This document shows positions 55,239-62,480 of a stretch of 64,000 nucleotides of DNA, piece by piece. The notes under the pieces are model-generated. The model searched no databases and was not told the DNA's origin. It saw nothing but the letters and a program-made list of their open reading frames with translations. This DNA is from Aureibacter tunicatorum (GTDB lineage: Bacteria; Bacteroidota; Bacteroidia; Cytophagales; Cyclobacteriaceae): the NCBI RefSeq assembly GCF_036492635.1, contig NZ_AP025305.1, positions 1,612,001 to 1,676,000 of the forward strand, given 5' to 3'. The position numbers were made by a program, and so were the translations under genes. Numbering within the stretch: the stretch's first letter is position 1; each line of letters opens with the position of its first letter.

Positions 55239-55278
55239 TTTAAGATATAAATATCTTTTGGAAGATTAAATAGAGTCA
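55239..55278 (-). promoter_or_regulatory. D-box promoter candidate for the M64 peptidase
   Basis: Minus strand TATTTAATCTTCCAAAAGATATTTATATCTTAAAG; diverged copy of the box at 41943. The spacer 55115-55238 also holds CTAAACGGTTTAATGCATTAG, a half attC-like arm. Confidence 0.4.
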
Positions 55279-55499
55279 TGGAAAATTTATAATAATATAA
55301 TTGATGTCATAATGAACGCTCATCAAGGCTAGTTTTCAACATTCACATTTTATTTTTGCGAATCTTTTATACTTTATGACAAGCATCTGTCCACAGTCAT
55401 TAATCAAGATTTTTACAGAATCGTTGAGATTTTTTTAATTAAACATATAAGGCTTAGTCTATAATAAGTATTTTGAATGGTATGAATTATAATATTATT

Positions 55500-55991
55500 C
55501 TAGTTTTCAATCTTTTTGTTTATGTATTTTTCTAATCGTTGGTCAAATCTTGGGTCTTCTCCAAAAGTGTTTGATTCTGGAAGTCCAAATTTAATTTTAA
55601 AGTCAAGAGTTGGGTAGCTATAAACTCTATCACATCCGAAAGATGAGATTATATTCCAAAACCAAAACCCATAGATTATTTCTCCATTAAGGAGCATTGC
55701 GACTGGAAGTCCTTCAAGAGGGATTTCAATGTTTTTTAATTTTTTTCTTCCTTCTTCAGTTAGTTTAATTTGCTGATTTGTAAAGTCAAATTCTATGAAA
55801 TCTAATTCTGTAAGTATAGGTTTGTCAAATAAGTCTTCAGTTTTAATGTCTAGACAATAGTAACATTCTGGCTTTGTTGAAAAGATAGGAATTCTTTTTT
55901 TTACTTGATAAATTTCGAGTCCATTATCCTTTTTTGGGGCTTGGCCTAGTCCCATAATTAAAATTGATAATATTAATATAATAGTTTTCAT
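55500..55991 (-). CDS. Secreted hypothetical protein (cassette gene)
   Basis: 163 aa with signal peptide (MKTIILILSILIMGLGQA). Conserved-looking core: YYCLDIKTEDLFDKPILTELDFIEFD, LTEEGRKKLKNIEIPLEGLPVAMLLNGEIIYGFWFW. The latter resembles the SecD/P1-type beta-alpha unit (GRKKL...VAVLVDGKV) found in several secreted families. Function unknown. Confidence 0.7.
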   Translation of the reverse strand: MKTIILILSILIMGLGQAPKKDNGLEIYQVKKRIPIFSTKPECYYCLDIKTEDLFDKPILTELDFIEFDFTNQQIKLTEEGRKKLKNIEIPLEGLPVAMLLNGEIIYGFWFWNIISSFGCDRVYSYPTLDFKIKFGLPESNTFGEDPRFDQRLEKYINKKIEN

Positions 55992-56031
55992 TTTTTCAAA
56001 TTAACTTAAATATTGAGTAATTCTTTAATTT

Positions 56032-56892
56032 TTAAGGCCTGTAATTTCTGTTTGAATTATGATAATAATCATGCGTTATCCAACCATCTCTATTGTTGAA
56101 ATTTTCACACCGGTCATTTGATATGATGTCGTATTCCATTGTCATAATTAGACTATCTCTCAACTCTTTTTCAATGCCTAGTCGATGATTATAATAAATA
56201 AGTTTGTAAGCTGAGTTATCAAGTCCAGCCAGTTTTAAATAATTAAAATATTCAATGGTATAAGCTTTATATTCTGTAGAATCTGAGGAAATTAGCTTTG
56301 AATCAAAATCAAGAAGTCTTATTAATACAGAGTTTTGTTTCTTGTAAGTCAAATTAAGTTCACCTTGGTTGTAGAATTTATCAATCTGCGAAAGTATTTC
56401 AAAAGTCTCACTTAAGTTATTTTCAAGCCTTCTTCTTTGCCAAAATTTTGAATAATAATCATTTCTATTAGATGTGGTATCTGAATTTATGAATCCGGAG
56501 ACAATTTCGTTTAGTGATTTATTTTCCCAATCAGTCTCGCAACACCAATCATTGTTTTTCTTGAAATACTTTTCCTGAGATACAAACTTATCAAGTCCGA
56601 CTGTTAAGAATGCATTAAAGGCTATTTTCAAGTTCTCAGGTTTTCTTAACCAAGAATAATCTTTATTTCCAATTGAGTCAAACGGAAAAGGTTTAATTCC
56701 TCCGAATTTTAACTGAAAGGGCAATTCATAGTAGTAATCTGCAAGATGGTTATGTTTGAATGATTCAAAAAAGTCATATTGCTTCTCTTTGAAACGCCTT
56801 GTGTTATCAGTCTTATCAAATGATTTTATTCCTAAGCAGGAGACAAAACCGATTATTATTAATCCTATTGATATGTATTGTGTGTTAGTCAT
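56032..56892 (-). CDS. Lipoprotein, unknown (cassette gene)
   Basis: 286 aa from ATG 56892 (the longer frame starts inside repeat D). Lipobox Cys19 in GFVSC. Mature part is largely helical with WCCETDWENKSLNEIVSGFI and CENFNNRDGWITHDYYHNSN. No known family. Confidence 0.7.
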   Translation of the reverse strand: MTNTQYISIGLIIIGFVSCLGIKSFDKTDNTRRFKEKQYDFFESFKHNHLADYYYELPFQLKFGGIKPFPFDSIGNKDYSWLRKPENLKIAFNAFLTVGLDKFVSQEKYFKKNNDWCCETDWENKSLNEIVSGFINSDTTSNRNDYYSKFWQRRRLENNLSETFEILSQIDKFYNQGELNLTYKKQNSVLIRLLDFDSKLISSDSTEYKAYTIEYFNYLKLAGLDNSAYKLIYYNHRLGIEKELRDSLIMTMEYDIISNDRCENFNNRDGWITHDYYHNSNRNYRP

Positions 56893-57005
56893 TATAATAA
56901 AATATATCACTGTCATTTAGAGTAGTATAACTAAAAAAGCTACTAAAAATCAAAGTCAAAAAGAATAGTGGATCCAATCGCAAAATGCATAGAAATTGAG
57001 TCTAG
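56893..57005. repeat. Repeat D, copy 4
   Basis: AAATATATCACTGTCATTTAGAG, AAAAAGAATAGTGGATCCAATCGCAAAATGCATAGAAATTGAGTCTAGTCAA. Best match to copy 1 (29989). Here it has no clear D-box and the next gene starts almost inside it. Confidence 0.55.
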
Positions 57006-57056
57006 TCAACACTGTTTTCAAGTTCGATTCTGCTAGCCATACGCTTAACTGTTAGC
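57006..57056 (-). repeat. attC-like site (type A)
   Basis: Gene orientation GTAGCTAACAGTTAAGCGTATGGCTAGCAG ... CTTGAAAACAGTGTTGAC. It encodes the last residues and stop (VANS-stop) of the S66 peptidase. Confidence 0.65.
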
Positions 57057-57983
57057 TACTTTTATTTTGATCTCGTTTTCGGTTTCTATTTCAATCTTGC
57101 CACCAATTGGAATTGACCAGATGGGAAGAATATGGCCAAAATTACAATTAGCAACAATTGGAAATTGAAAGTCCTTGAACAAACCATTTAAAGCAAGCTT
57201 TAATTTTTCCTCAGTTATATTGCATTTAGTGTGGAATGCTCCAATTAGTATGCCCTTTAAATTTTCAAAGCCTTTTTGCAGTTGTAATGATTTAATCAAT
57301 CTGTTTAATATAGTTAGTGAGTTTCCTTCCTCCAGTTCATTCATTTCAAGCAACAGGATTTTCTCGCTTAAATCAGGAAAATATTCGGTGCCTTGCAATA
57401 GACTTAAAGTAGGGATATGTCCACCAACGACTTCTCCTTCAGCCTTGCCTTCTTGTATTACCCAATAACTATTGGGCCTGATAGTGGATTCATTTCTATC
57501 ATCGTAATCCATTATAGTTTCGGAAGCTCTTAGTAAATATGTTTCTGAATCGTTTAATGCCTTATTGAAGTACTCCAATGTGAATTTCCTCTGAAATTGA
57601 CTTAGAAAACTTAAGAACAATGGCCCATAATAAGTTGTGATTCCTGTTTTACTATGTATGGCGTTTAATAAAACGGTAATGTCAGAAAAACCAAAGAATG
57701 GTTTCGCATTTTGTTTTATCAAATCGTAATCCAATCGGTCAATTAGGTTGACTGAAAGAAAACCACCAAAAGAACAAAGAATAATATCAGTCGATTGGTC
57801 TGAAAAAGCTTCATGAATCGCCTCTAATTTCAAATCAATATCATTTTGATTTGACATCCAGTCATTGCTTAACTCAATTTCGAATCCTTGCTGTTTGAAA
57901 AATTCAATGGATTTATCAAAATTGAAATTTGGAGCAATTTCAAATGAAGTTGATGGGGATATTATTTTTATTTTTTTACTCAC
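57045..57983 (-). CDS. S66-family LD-carboxypeptidase / MccF-like
   Basis: 312 aa. S66 hallmarks: IKIISPSTSF at the start, IILCSFGGFLSVNLIDRLDYDLI (65-89), catalytic Ser100 in FFGFSDIT, YYGPLFLSF, and a late NFGHILPIW holding the likely catalytic His. Such enzymes cleave LD-peptide bonds of murein tripeptides or, as MccF, inactivate microcin C and give self-immunity. Its place among immunity-like cassettes fits the second role, but this is inference. Confidence 0.87.
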   Translation of the reverse strand: MSKKIKIISPSTSFEIAPNFNFDKSIEFFKQQGFEIELSNDWMSNQNDIDLKLEAIHEAFSDQSTDIILCSFGGFLSVNLIDRLDYDLIKQNAKPFFGFSDITVLLNAIHSKTGITTYYGPLFLSFLSQFQRKFTLEYFNKALNDSETYLLRASETIMDYDDRNESTIRPNSYWVIQEGKAEGEVVGGHIPTLSLLQGTEYFPDLSEKILLLEMNELEEGNSLTILNRLIKSLQLQKGFENLKGILIGAFHTKCNITEEKLKLALNGLFKDFQFPIVANCNFGHILPIWSIPIGGKIEIETENEIKIKVANS

Positions 57984-58002
57984 TTATTCAATTGTTTTTT
58001 AA

Positions 58003-58240
58003 TGTTAATAAATATAATAAGTAGAGTATTAGAAAGCATTATACTTTCAAGTTTGCATTGAGCCAAAACGTTGTATTTTGTTTTTAATTTAGTTATTCTT
58101 AAAAGTCAAACGCGAGTTCATGAGCACCTTTGAAAAATAGACGCTTGGCGAACTAAATCAACGATTTGGCGGTGTTTGTAAATAGCACTGAACTTTCGTT
58201 AATCACCGAACTCCCTGTTTGCTATATACAGTGTTAGGGC
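58003..58240 (-). repeat. attC-like site with internal insertion
   Basis: Outer parts match the site at 31378 (AGTAGAGTATTAGAAAGCATTATACTTTC on the left; ACTTTCGTTAATCACCGAACTCCCTGTTTGCTATATACAGTGTTAGGGC on the right), but about 130 bp that resemble arms of another site (CGCTTGGCGAAC ... TTTGGCGGTGTTTG) are inserted. Core CCCTAAC. Confidence 0.65.
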
Positions 58241-58255
58241 TTGTTTTTGTTTTTT

Positions 58256-58717
58256 TTATCCAATCAAGCTTGTTTCTATTTTCAGTTCACCCTTTAAGTA
58301 TTCCTCAAGTCTAACAAGCTGATAGTATCTTAATTTAAGCTCTACAATTTGTTTTTGTTCGCTTTGGTCAATCAATTCCATTGTTTTCTTTCCATAAACA
58401 AAGTCCTGAGACTGAACGAGTCTTATTTTCTCGACATTGTTTAAGTCGAATTCTAGGATTTCGTGTTTTTTCGGAAACCCAATTAGTGATTCAATCAAAA
58501 CTTTATTATTCTTTATTTCCAATATAGTTTTATCCGTAAAATGACCATAAATGAAATATACAACTGTCCCTAAAATCAAAATCCAATTTATGACCGAGTT
58601 CTGTCCGATAAATTTTTCTACAAGGTTAAATGCCTGATTGACCACTAGAGAGAAAACAATAATTTTGATTATCAGTCCTATTGTCGACCCTTTTGATTCT
58701 ATTCTAAATTCTTCCAT
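58256..58717 (-). CDS. Membrane protein with PH-like domain (cassette gene)
   Basis: 153 aa from ATG 58717 (the 8 residues before it are attC-like DNA). Two transmembrane helices (about 13-32 and 41-58) followed by a cytoplasmic beta-rich part: TILEIKNNKVLIESLIGFPKKHEILEFDLNNVEKIRLVQ. Typical small membrane-PH-like architecture; function unknown. Confidence 0.7.
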   Translation of the reverse strand: MEEFRIESKGSTIGLIIKIIVFSLVVNQAFNLVEKFIGQNSVINWILILGTVVYFIYGHFTDKTILEIKNNKVLIESLIGFPKKHEILEFDLNNVEKIRLVQSQDFVYGKKTMELIDQSEQKQIVELKLRYYQLVRLEEYLKGELKIETSLIG

Positions 58718-58731
58718 TTTAGTTTTAATAA

Positions 58732-58797
58732 GCCCTAACACCCCAATAATACGAATTCCGTTTATTTTACCTATGTGCGGAACTCATTTATTAGGCC
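58732..58797 (-). repeat. attC-like site (type C) of recombinase relic 6
   Basis: Gene orientation GGCCTAATAAATGAGTTCCGCACATAGG ... CGGAATTCGTATTATTGGGGTGTTAGGGC; both cores (CCTAAT and GTTAGGG) are near canonical. Confidence 0.85.
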
Positions 58798-59099
58798 AAA
58801 AATCTATTTCAATGAAAAAATAAGTTTAAAAAGTCATATTTCAAGCATGTCAAGAGGATTTCTGGCTTTACTAAACCTAAATCGGTAATATGTGTATAGA
58901 TTTCAGTTGTTTTGGAGCTATGATTTCCCAAGATGTGTTGAATGCATCGCAAATTCACACCATTTTCCAAAAGGTGAGTTGCAAAGCTATGTCTTAGACT
59001 ATGAGGTGTGATTGTCTTATCTATACCTGCTTCTTTTACATATTTTCTAACAAACTTTTGAGTACTTGTGCTTTTGCACATCCAGCTCCATTTGACCGA
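58798..59099 (-). pseudogene. 3' fragment of a tyrosine recombinase, relic 6
   Basis: A 99-aa frame (58809-59108) is still open: [58 protein letters not shown]. HxxR Arg and the Tyr nucleophile are kept, but the box I Arg region is absent and the C-terminus is out of frame (true end [12 protein letters not shown]). Upstream of about 59095 the DNA is not recombinase-like (a 35-codon ORF 59047-59154), so it is a fusion to other sequence. Confidence 0.8.
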
Positions 59100-59170
59100 T
59101 GAATTCACCTAAATCATCAATTCCGCCTTGTCTTATGTGAAATCCTAGTACCATTTAATTTTCCAATGCA

Positions 59171-59240
59171 TGTTAACGGTTAGGCTAAAAAGCGCAGAAA
59201 CGGTTTGGTTGATTAGGTCTATGATATAGCCATTGTTGGT
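59171..59240 (-). repeat. attC-like site
   Basis: TGTTAACGGTTAGGCTAAAAAGCGC ... GATTAGGTCTATGATATAGCCATTGTTGGTAAC. Lies between relic 6 and the 59.2-kb gene. The stem is imperfect. Confidence 0.55.
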
Positions 59241-59247
59241 AACAGTT

Positions 59248-59604
59248 TTAATTTATTATTTCATAATAGAATCCCAAGTCACTATTAAGAGAGATTCTGA
59301 TTTTATTGCTTAAAAATGCGCGAGAAACAGTAGTGGAATATCCAGCTTTTCCATACTCATATGAATAGGAAAATGAAATCCTGTCTCTATCTATTTTATA
59401 AGTCCCAATTCCCCATGCTTGATTTTCAAAAGTAAGGTCATTGAATATTTTTAAAGTGTCAGTTTCTGAGTTAGGTCCTTCTAAAACAGGGCTTGTATTA
59501 TTATTTATATAAACTCCTTCAATAGTATTTGGTGTAAAATAAAATGCACGGTAAAGCATAATGCTTATTAGTCCAATAATTATTATTGCTGCGATTTTTT
59601 TCAT
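59248..59604 (-). CDS. Small membrane-anchored protein (cassette gene)
   Basis: 118 aa with an N-terminal anchor (IAAIIIIGLISIMLYRAFYF). The rest is beta-rich (IEGVYINNNTSPVLEGPNSETDTLKIFNDLTFENQAWGIGTYKI), lipocalin-like in pattern. No known family. Confidence 0.7.
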   Translation of the reverse strand: MKKIAAIIIIGLISIMLYRAFYFTPNTIEGVYINNNTSPVLEGPNSETDTLKIFNDLTFENQAWGIGTYKIDRDRISFSYSYEYGKAGYSTTVSRAFLSNKIRISLNSDLGFYYEIIN

Positions 59605-59613
59605 TTTTGATTG

Positions 59614-59682
59614 TTGTTAACGTTTAGTATATAAAATGTAGTCTGCCGATAGGCGGCTATGATTTCATATACAGTGTTATCA
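59614..59682 (-). repeat. attC-like site
   Basis: TTGTTAACGTTTAGTATATAAAATGTAG ... GCTATGATTTCATATACAGTGTTATCAG with apex CTGCCGATAGGCGG. Very regular; gene-orientation core TGATAAC contains the neighbour's stop region. Confidence 0.85.
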
Positions 59683-60003
59683 GTTTTTTATTTCATTAAA
59701 GGTTTGATAAAATTCATCTTCAATAATCAAGTGCTTGATCACCTTTTCTATACTGTTTCTTGAACAGTCATCTATCAAAATCATATCCGAAGCCCAAAAG
59801 TACTTACCGCTAAAGCATTCTCCCGTTTTCTTATTTTTTTGTCTTAAGCTATTGATATTCCCATATGTGAAGAATGTCGCAACGTATTTCCTGTTATTAT
59901 CCATAGTAACTATTACGTCCGTATTATCATCTTCATAATTCCATTCTCCTTCCGCCCAATTTTCAGCCGCTATGTATATTTCTTTAATGCCAGTCATATC
60001 CAC
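59680..60003 (-). CDS. Hypothetical protein, immunity-like (cassette gene)
   Basis: 107 aa, acidic: IKEIYIAAENWAEGEWNYEDDNTDVIVTMDNNRKYVATFFTY, then GECFSGKYFWASDMILIDDCSRNSIEKVI. Small alpha/beta protein; same cassette as the gene at 59984, whose 3' end it overlaps by 20 bp. Stop next to the attC-like core. Confidence 0.7.
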   Translation of the reverse strand: MDMTGIKEIYIAAENWAEGEWNYEDDNTDVIVTMDNNRKYVATFFTYGNINSLRQKNKKTGECFSGKYFWASDMILIDDCSRNSIEKVIKHLIIEDEFYQTFNEIKN

Positions 60004-60328
60004 AAAATCTACATTGTTTGGCTTTTGGGGTCCTTGTTATTCTCTCACATTTTGGACAGTTGTTATATTCAATAGAATTCGAATCGTCTATTCGTTCAGC
60101 CACTTTTCTTTCAAATTCATCAATCCCATTTTCTAACAGTTTAAGAATATTGTCATCGTCAGTCATCCATCCTCTTTGAAGAGATAACTTTATTCGATTT
60201 TCTTTTTGCTCTGGAGAGCTATTTCCCATTTTGTAAACAGATGACCAATGTCGCCAAGCAATTTTTTCTTCTTTAGTCATTAAAGATGAATGATAGTTCA
60301 ATATGTATTTTATTTTGTCCTTGTTCAT
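59984..60328 (-). CDS. Hypothetical zinc-ribbon protein (cassette gene)
   Basis: 114 aa. Helical, charged N-terminal ~85 residues, then a C-terminal zinc ribbon CPKCERITRTPKAKQCRFCG (4 Cys) ending YDWH. Known as a conserved hypothetical type in Bacteroidota; role unknown. Overlaps the start of the downstream gene, so both are translated together. Confidence 0.72.
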   Translation of the reverse strand: MNKDKIKYILNYHSSLMTKEEKIAWRHWSSVYKMGNSSPEQKENRIKLSLQRGWMTDDDNILKLLENGIDEFERKVAERIDDSNSIEYNNCPKCERITRTPKAKQCRFCGYDWH

Positions 60329-60338
60329 CTTAATTACT

Positions 60339-60537
60339 GATACGGACTTGTGTATGAAACGTAGCGTACAAAAAGATACTAATTTTTCGGTTTAACACAG
60401 AGCCGAATTTTTATATTTTGTTTTTAAATTTTCTCTTTTAAAAAGCCAAATTAAAAATTTGACGGATTTTATAAATATACATAAATCTCTCGATTTAACA
60501 CTTATTAGCTATGTTTTATACACCGTGTTGTGCGTCC
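60339..60537 (-). repeat. Very long attC-like site
   Basis: Outer arms GATACGGACTTGTGTATGAAACGTAGCG and TTAGCTATGTTTTATACACCGTGTTGTGCGTCC pair well. The ~140-bp inside has its own palindromes, including TTTTTAAATTTTCTCTTTTAAAAA. Length is comparable to the longest known attC sites or larger. Confidence 0.65.
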
Positions 60538-60542
60538 GTTTT

Positions 60543-61169
60543 TTATAAATTTCCATAGACAACAATATCGTCAGCATATCTCAATTGAATATTAAACCAT
60601 TTAATTAAGTCTCTTAAAAACGATTCAACATTTGGGTCTTTTGTTTTAATTTTAGCCATTCTGTCAACAATAATTCTACTTGTTTTATTGTCAAAAAAGT
60701 TATTACTAACTATATCAAATGATTTTTGTATTTCTCCAGTTTCAGAATCGGTTAATGGAAAAACTGATTTAAAAGTGTCAATAACATATTCAAAATCTTT
60801 AGTTTGAATAAAGAGACTTTTATCTCTTGAAGTCACATATTTGTCGAGGCTTTCATTTTCTGCCCATAATATAAATCCTATTTTATCAATTGGTTCATTT
60901 GGATGAACTGTCAGGTAGAACAATTGCTTGTGAATTTTTTTGACAGACTTTTCTATGTCAAATCCACAAATTTTATAATATTTTTCAGCTATTGTTTCAT
61001 TACAATCTGCTAGTCTGCATATAGTATTGAGATTGTTTCTATGAAATTCTTGTTCGCAAGTCAATAAATCACCGTCATTTTCAATTATCAATTCTTTGGC
61101 TAAATCCAGAGGGATTGATAATCTTTCTCTAAGCTCTTTTATTTTTTGAAAGTCTATTTTTAGTTTCAT
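60543..61169 (-). CDS. Protein with EF-Ts/UBA-like N-terminal repeats (cassette gene)
   Basis: 208 aa from ATG 61169. The first ~90 aa hold two UBA-like motifs: FQKIKELRERLSIPLDLAKELIIENDGDLLTCEQEF, as in the TS-N domain of elongation factor Ts, and ADCNETIAEKYYKICGFDIEKSVKKI. The rest is alpha/beta without known motif (FILWAENESLDKYVTSRDKSLF). Might bind translation factors; that is speculative. Confidence 0.65.
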   Translation of the reverse strand: MKLKIDFQKIKELRERLSIPLDLAKELIIENDGDLLTCEQEFHRNNLNTICRLADCNETIAEKYYKICGFDIEKSVKKIHKQLFYLTVHPNEPIDKIGFILWAENESLDKYVTSRDKSLFIQTKDFEYVIDTFKSVFPLTDSETGEIQKSFDIVSNNFFDNKTSRIIVDRMAKIKTKDPNVESFLRDLIKWFNIQLRYADDIVVYGNL

Positions 61170-61182
61170 TGTTTTAATTATA

Positions 61183-61233
61183 TACAACGGTTAGTGTAAA
61201 AGGATTTTAATTCATTTTTACACAGTGTTGTAA
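61183..61233 (-). repeat. Short attC-like site
   Basis: TACAACGGTTAGTGTAAAAGGATTTTAATTCATTTTTACACAGTGTTGTAAG. Contains the stop codon of the gene ending at 61218 (YNTV-stop). Confidence 0.8.
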
Positions 61234-61634
61234 GTTGTTTTTAATTTTTCCAATCCCCAATCCAAGAGTATTCTTCCTGCTTCTCCATCAAGGGTGAAAT
61301 ATGACTCCAAATCATCCGAATCATTGTTGTCGTTTTCCAAATATGTCAAAAGCCTATTTCGTTTTTCATCCCCAAACACTTCATCGAACTCACTAATAGG
61401 TGACACAAGATTCTCCCATTCAACATAACAGATCCATAACCAGACTTTGTAGAATATTCTATCCTCTTTATCCAAAGAGTCGAATACAAGGTCCCAATGA
61501 TTTGGTTTAGTCTCAAATCGATATTCCTCTTCGATGTATCGTGAGATTAGATAAAGCTTATCGCCCGTCTTTGTGTTCGAACTCTTGATTCTCTTTATTG
61601 TACCTTCATCAAAGTTTAGCATTGACCTTATCAA
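61218..61634 (-). CDS. Hypothetical acidic protein (cassette gene)
   Basis: 138 aa, or 134 from the Met at position 5. Helical and acidic: TGDKLYLISRYIEEEYRFETKPNHWDLVFDSLDKED, then EDNNDSDDLESYFTLDGEAGRILLDWGLEKL. Stop codon lies inside the attC-like site. No known family; immunity-like. Confidence 0.68.
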   Translation of the reverse strand: MIRSMLNFDEGTIKRIKSSNTKTGDKLYLISRYIEEEYRFETKPNHWDLVFDSLDKEDRIFYKVWLWICYVEWENLVSPISEFDEVFGDEKRNRLLTYLENDNNDSDDLESYFTLDGEAGRILLDWGLEKLKTTYNTV

Positions 61635-61638
61635 TTAC

Positions 61639-61707
61639 TTACAACGTTCCTTGTATGTTGCATTTGCCTGCTGAAGGCGACATATGCAATATACAAACTG
61701 TTATGTA
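61639..61707 (-). repeat. attC-like site
   Basis: TTACAACGTTCCTTGTATGTTGCATTTGCC ... GGCGACATATGCAATATACAAACTGTTATGTA, apex CCTGCTGAAGG. Clean long stem. Confidence 0.85.
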
Positions 61708-61715
61708 TAGTTTTT

Positions 61716-62048
61716 TTATTCTAATTCCATTTTTTCGTTCACAATTTTAGTCCGGAATGGTTTTCCTTTTTTAGAAGGGATCCATTCTAATTCCAATGCC
61801 TGTTTAACCCATTTAGTAATGTCAGAAGGCTTTACTGGATCTACAATTTCCGTTTCAATGTCATTTGGGTGTCTGCGGTCAGTATAAATAAATAAACTCG
61901 TTCCAGGGTTTTCTTCTAGCTCAATAGCAACGTGTAATTTTCCAATTCCATAGTCAGATTGAGCATAGGTTGCTTTTTTACGAATTAACCATCTATAATT
62001 TATATCATTTACAGGAATTGATCTTGATCCTTTTTTAGGAATAGCCAT
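61716..62048 (-). CDS. Hypothetical MAIxKKG-family protein, paralogue 2
   Basis: 110 aa: MAIPKKGSRSIPVNDINYRWLIRKKATYAQS, beta core (KLHVAIELEENPGTSLFIYTDRR) and a helix WVKQALELEWIPSKKGKPF. Paralogue of the protein at 42581. Shares a cassette with the upstream gene at 62080 (31-bp gap). Confidence 0.72.
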   Translation of the reverse strand: MAIPKKGSRSIPVNDINYRWLIRKKATYAQSDYGIGKLHVAIELEENPGTSLFIYTDRRHPNDIETEIVDPVKPSDITKWVKQALELEWIPSKKGKPFRTKIVNEKMELE

Positions 62049-62079
62049 TATTTACAATTTCAGTTTTGTGAAACAAAAT

Positions 62080-62403
62080 TTATTCTTCAGGAACATTTTT
62101 CAAGAGCCATTCAATTGCAGATTCTTCTATTATTTTTTTTACTAAAAGTTCATTGTTTACACCAAGAGAAATTACAGATATATGTGTTTGGTAAGAGTTT
62201 TGATCTTCTAGAATAGCTCTGATTCCTTTAATTGGGTTTAACATTACAGATTTAGTATCAAAGTTTGAGATCAAATCTGTAAATTTTTGAGCAAGGTCAG
62301 TTGAATTTGGTTCCCAAGTACCTTCCAAATATGACATGTCAGGTATAATTTTAGTCAATCGTCCAATATGCTCATTTTTCCATAAAATTTTATATCTGTC
62401 CAT
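62080..62403 (-). CDS. Hypothetical protein, first gene of a two-gene cassette
   Basis: 107 aa: MDRYKILWKNEHIGRLTKIIPDMSYLEGTWEPNST, alpha/beta, ending with an amphipathic helix. A conserved-looking small protein type of unknown function. Partner of the MAIxKKG protein that follows it. Confidence 0.68.
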   Translation of the reverse strand: MDRYKILWKNEHIGRLTKIIPDMSYLEGTWEPNSTDLAQKFTDLISNFDTKSVMLNPIKGIRAILEDQNSYQTHISVISLGVNNELLVKKIIEESAIEWLLKNVPEE

Positions 62404-62413
62404 TATTTAATTG

Positions 62414-62480
62414 TACACAACACCCCAATAACACGAATTCCATATATTCCACCTATGCACGGAACTCATTTATTAGGCTA
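62414..62480 (-). repeat. attC-like site (type C) of recombinase relic 7
   Basis: TACACAACACCCCAATAACACGAATTCC ... GCACGGAACTCATTTATTAGGCT. Same family as 58732. Confidence 0.82.

Noticed and set aside
58809-59108. Functional XerC/XerD or integron integrase
   Set aside because: Only the C-terminal catalytic third is present, box I Arg is missing, and the C-terminus is out of frame.
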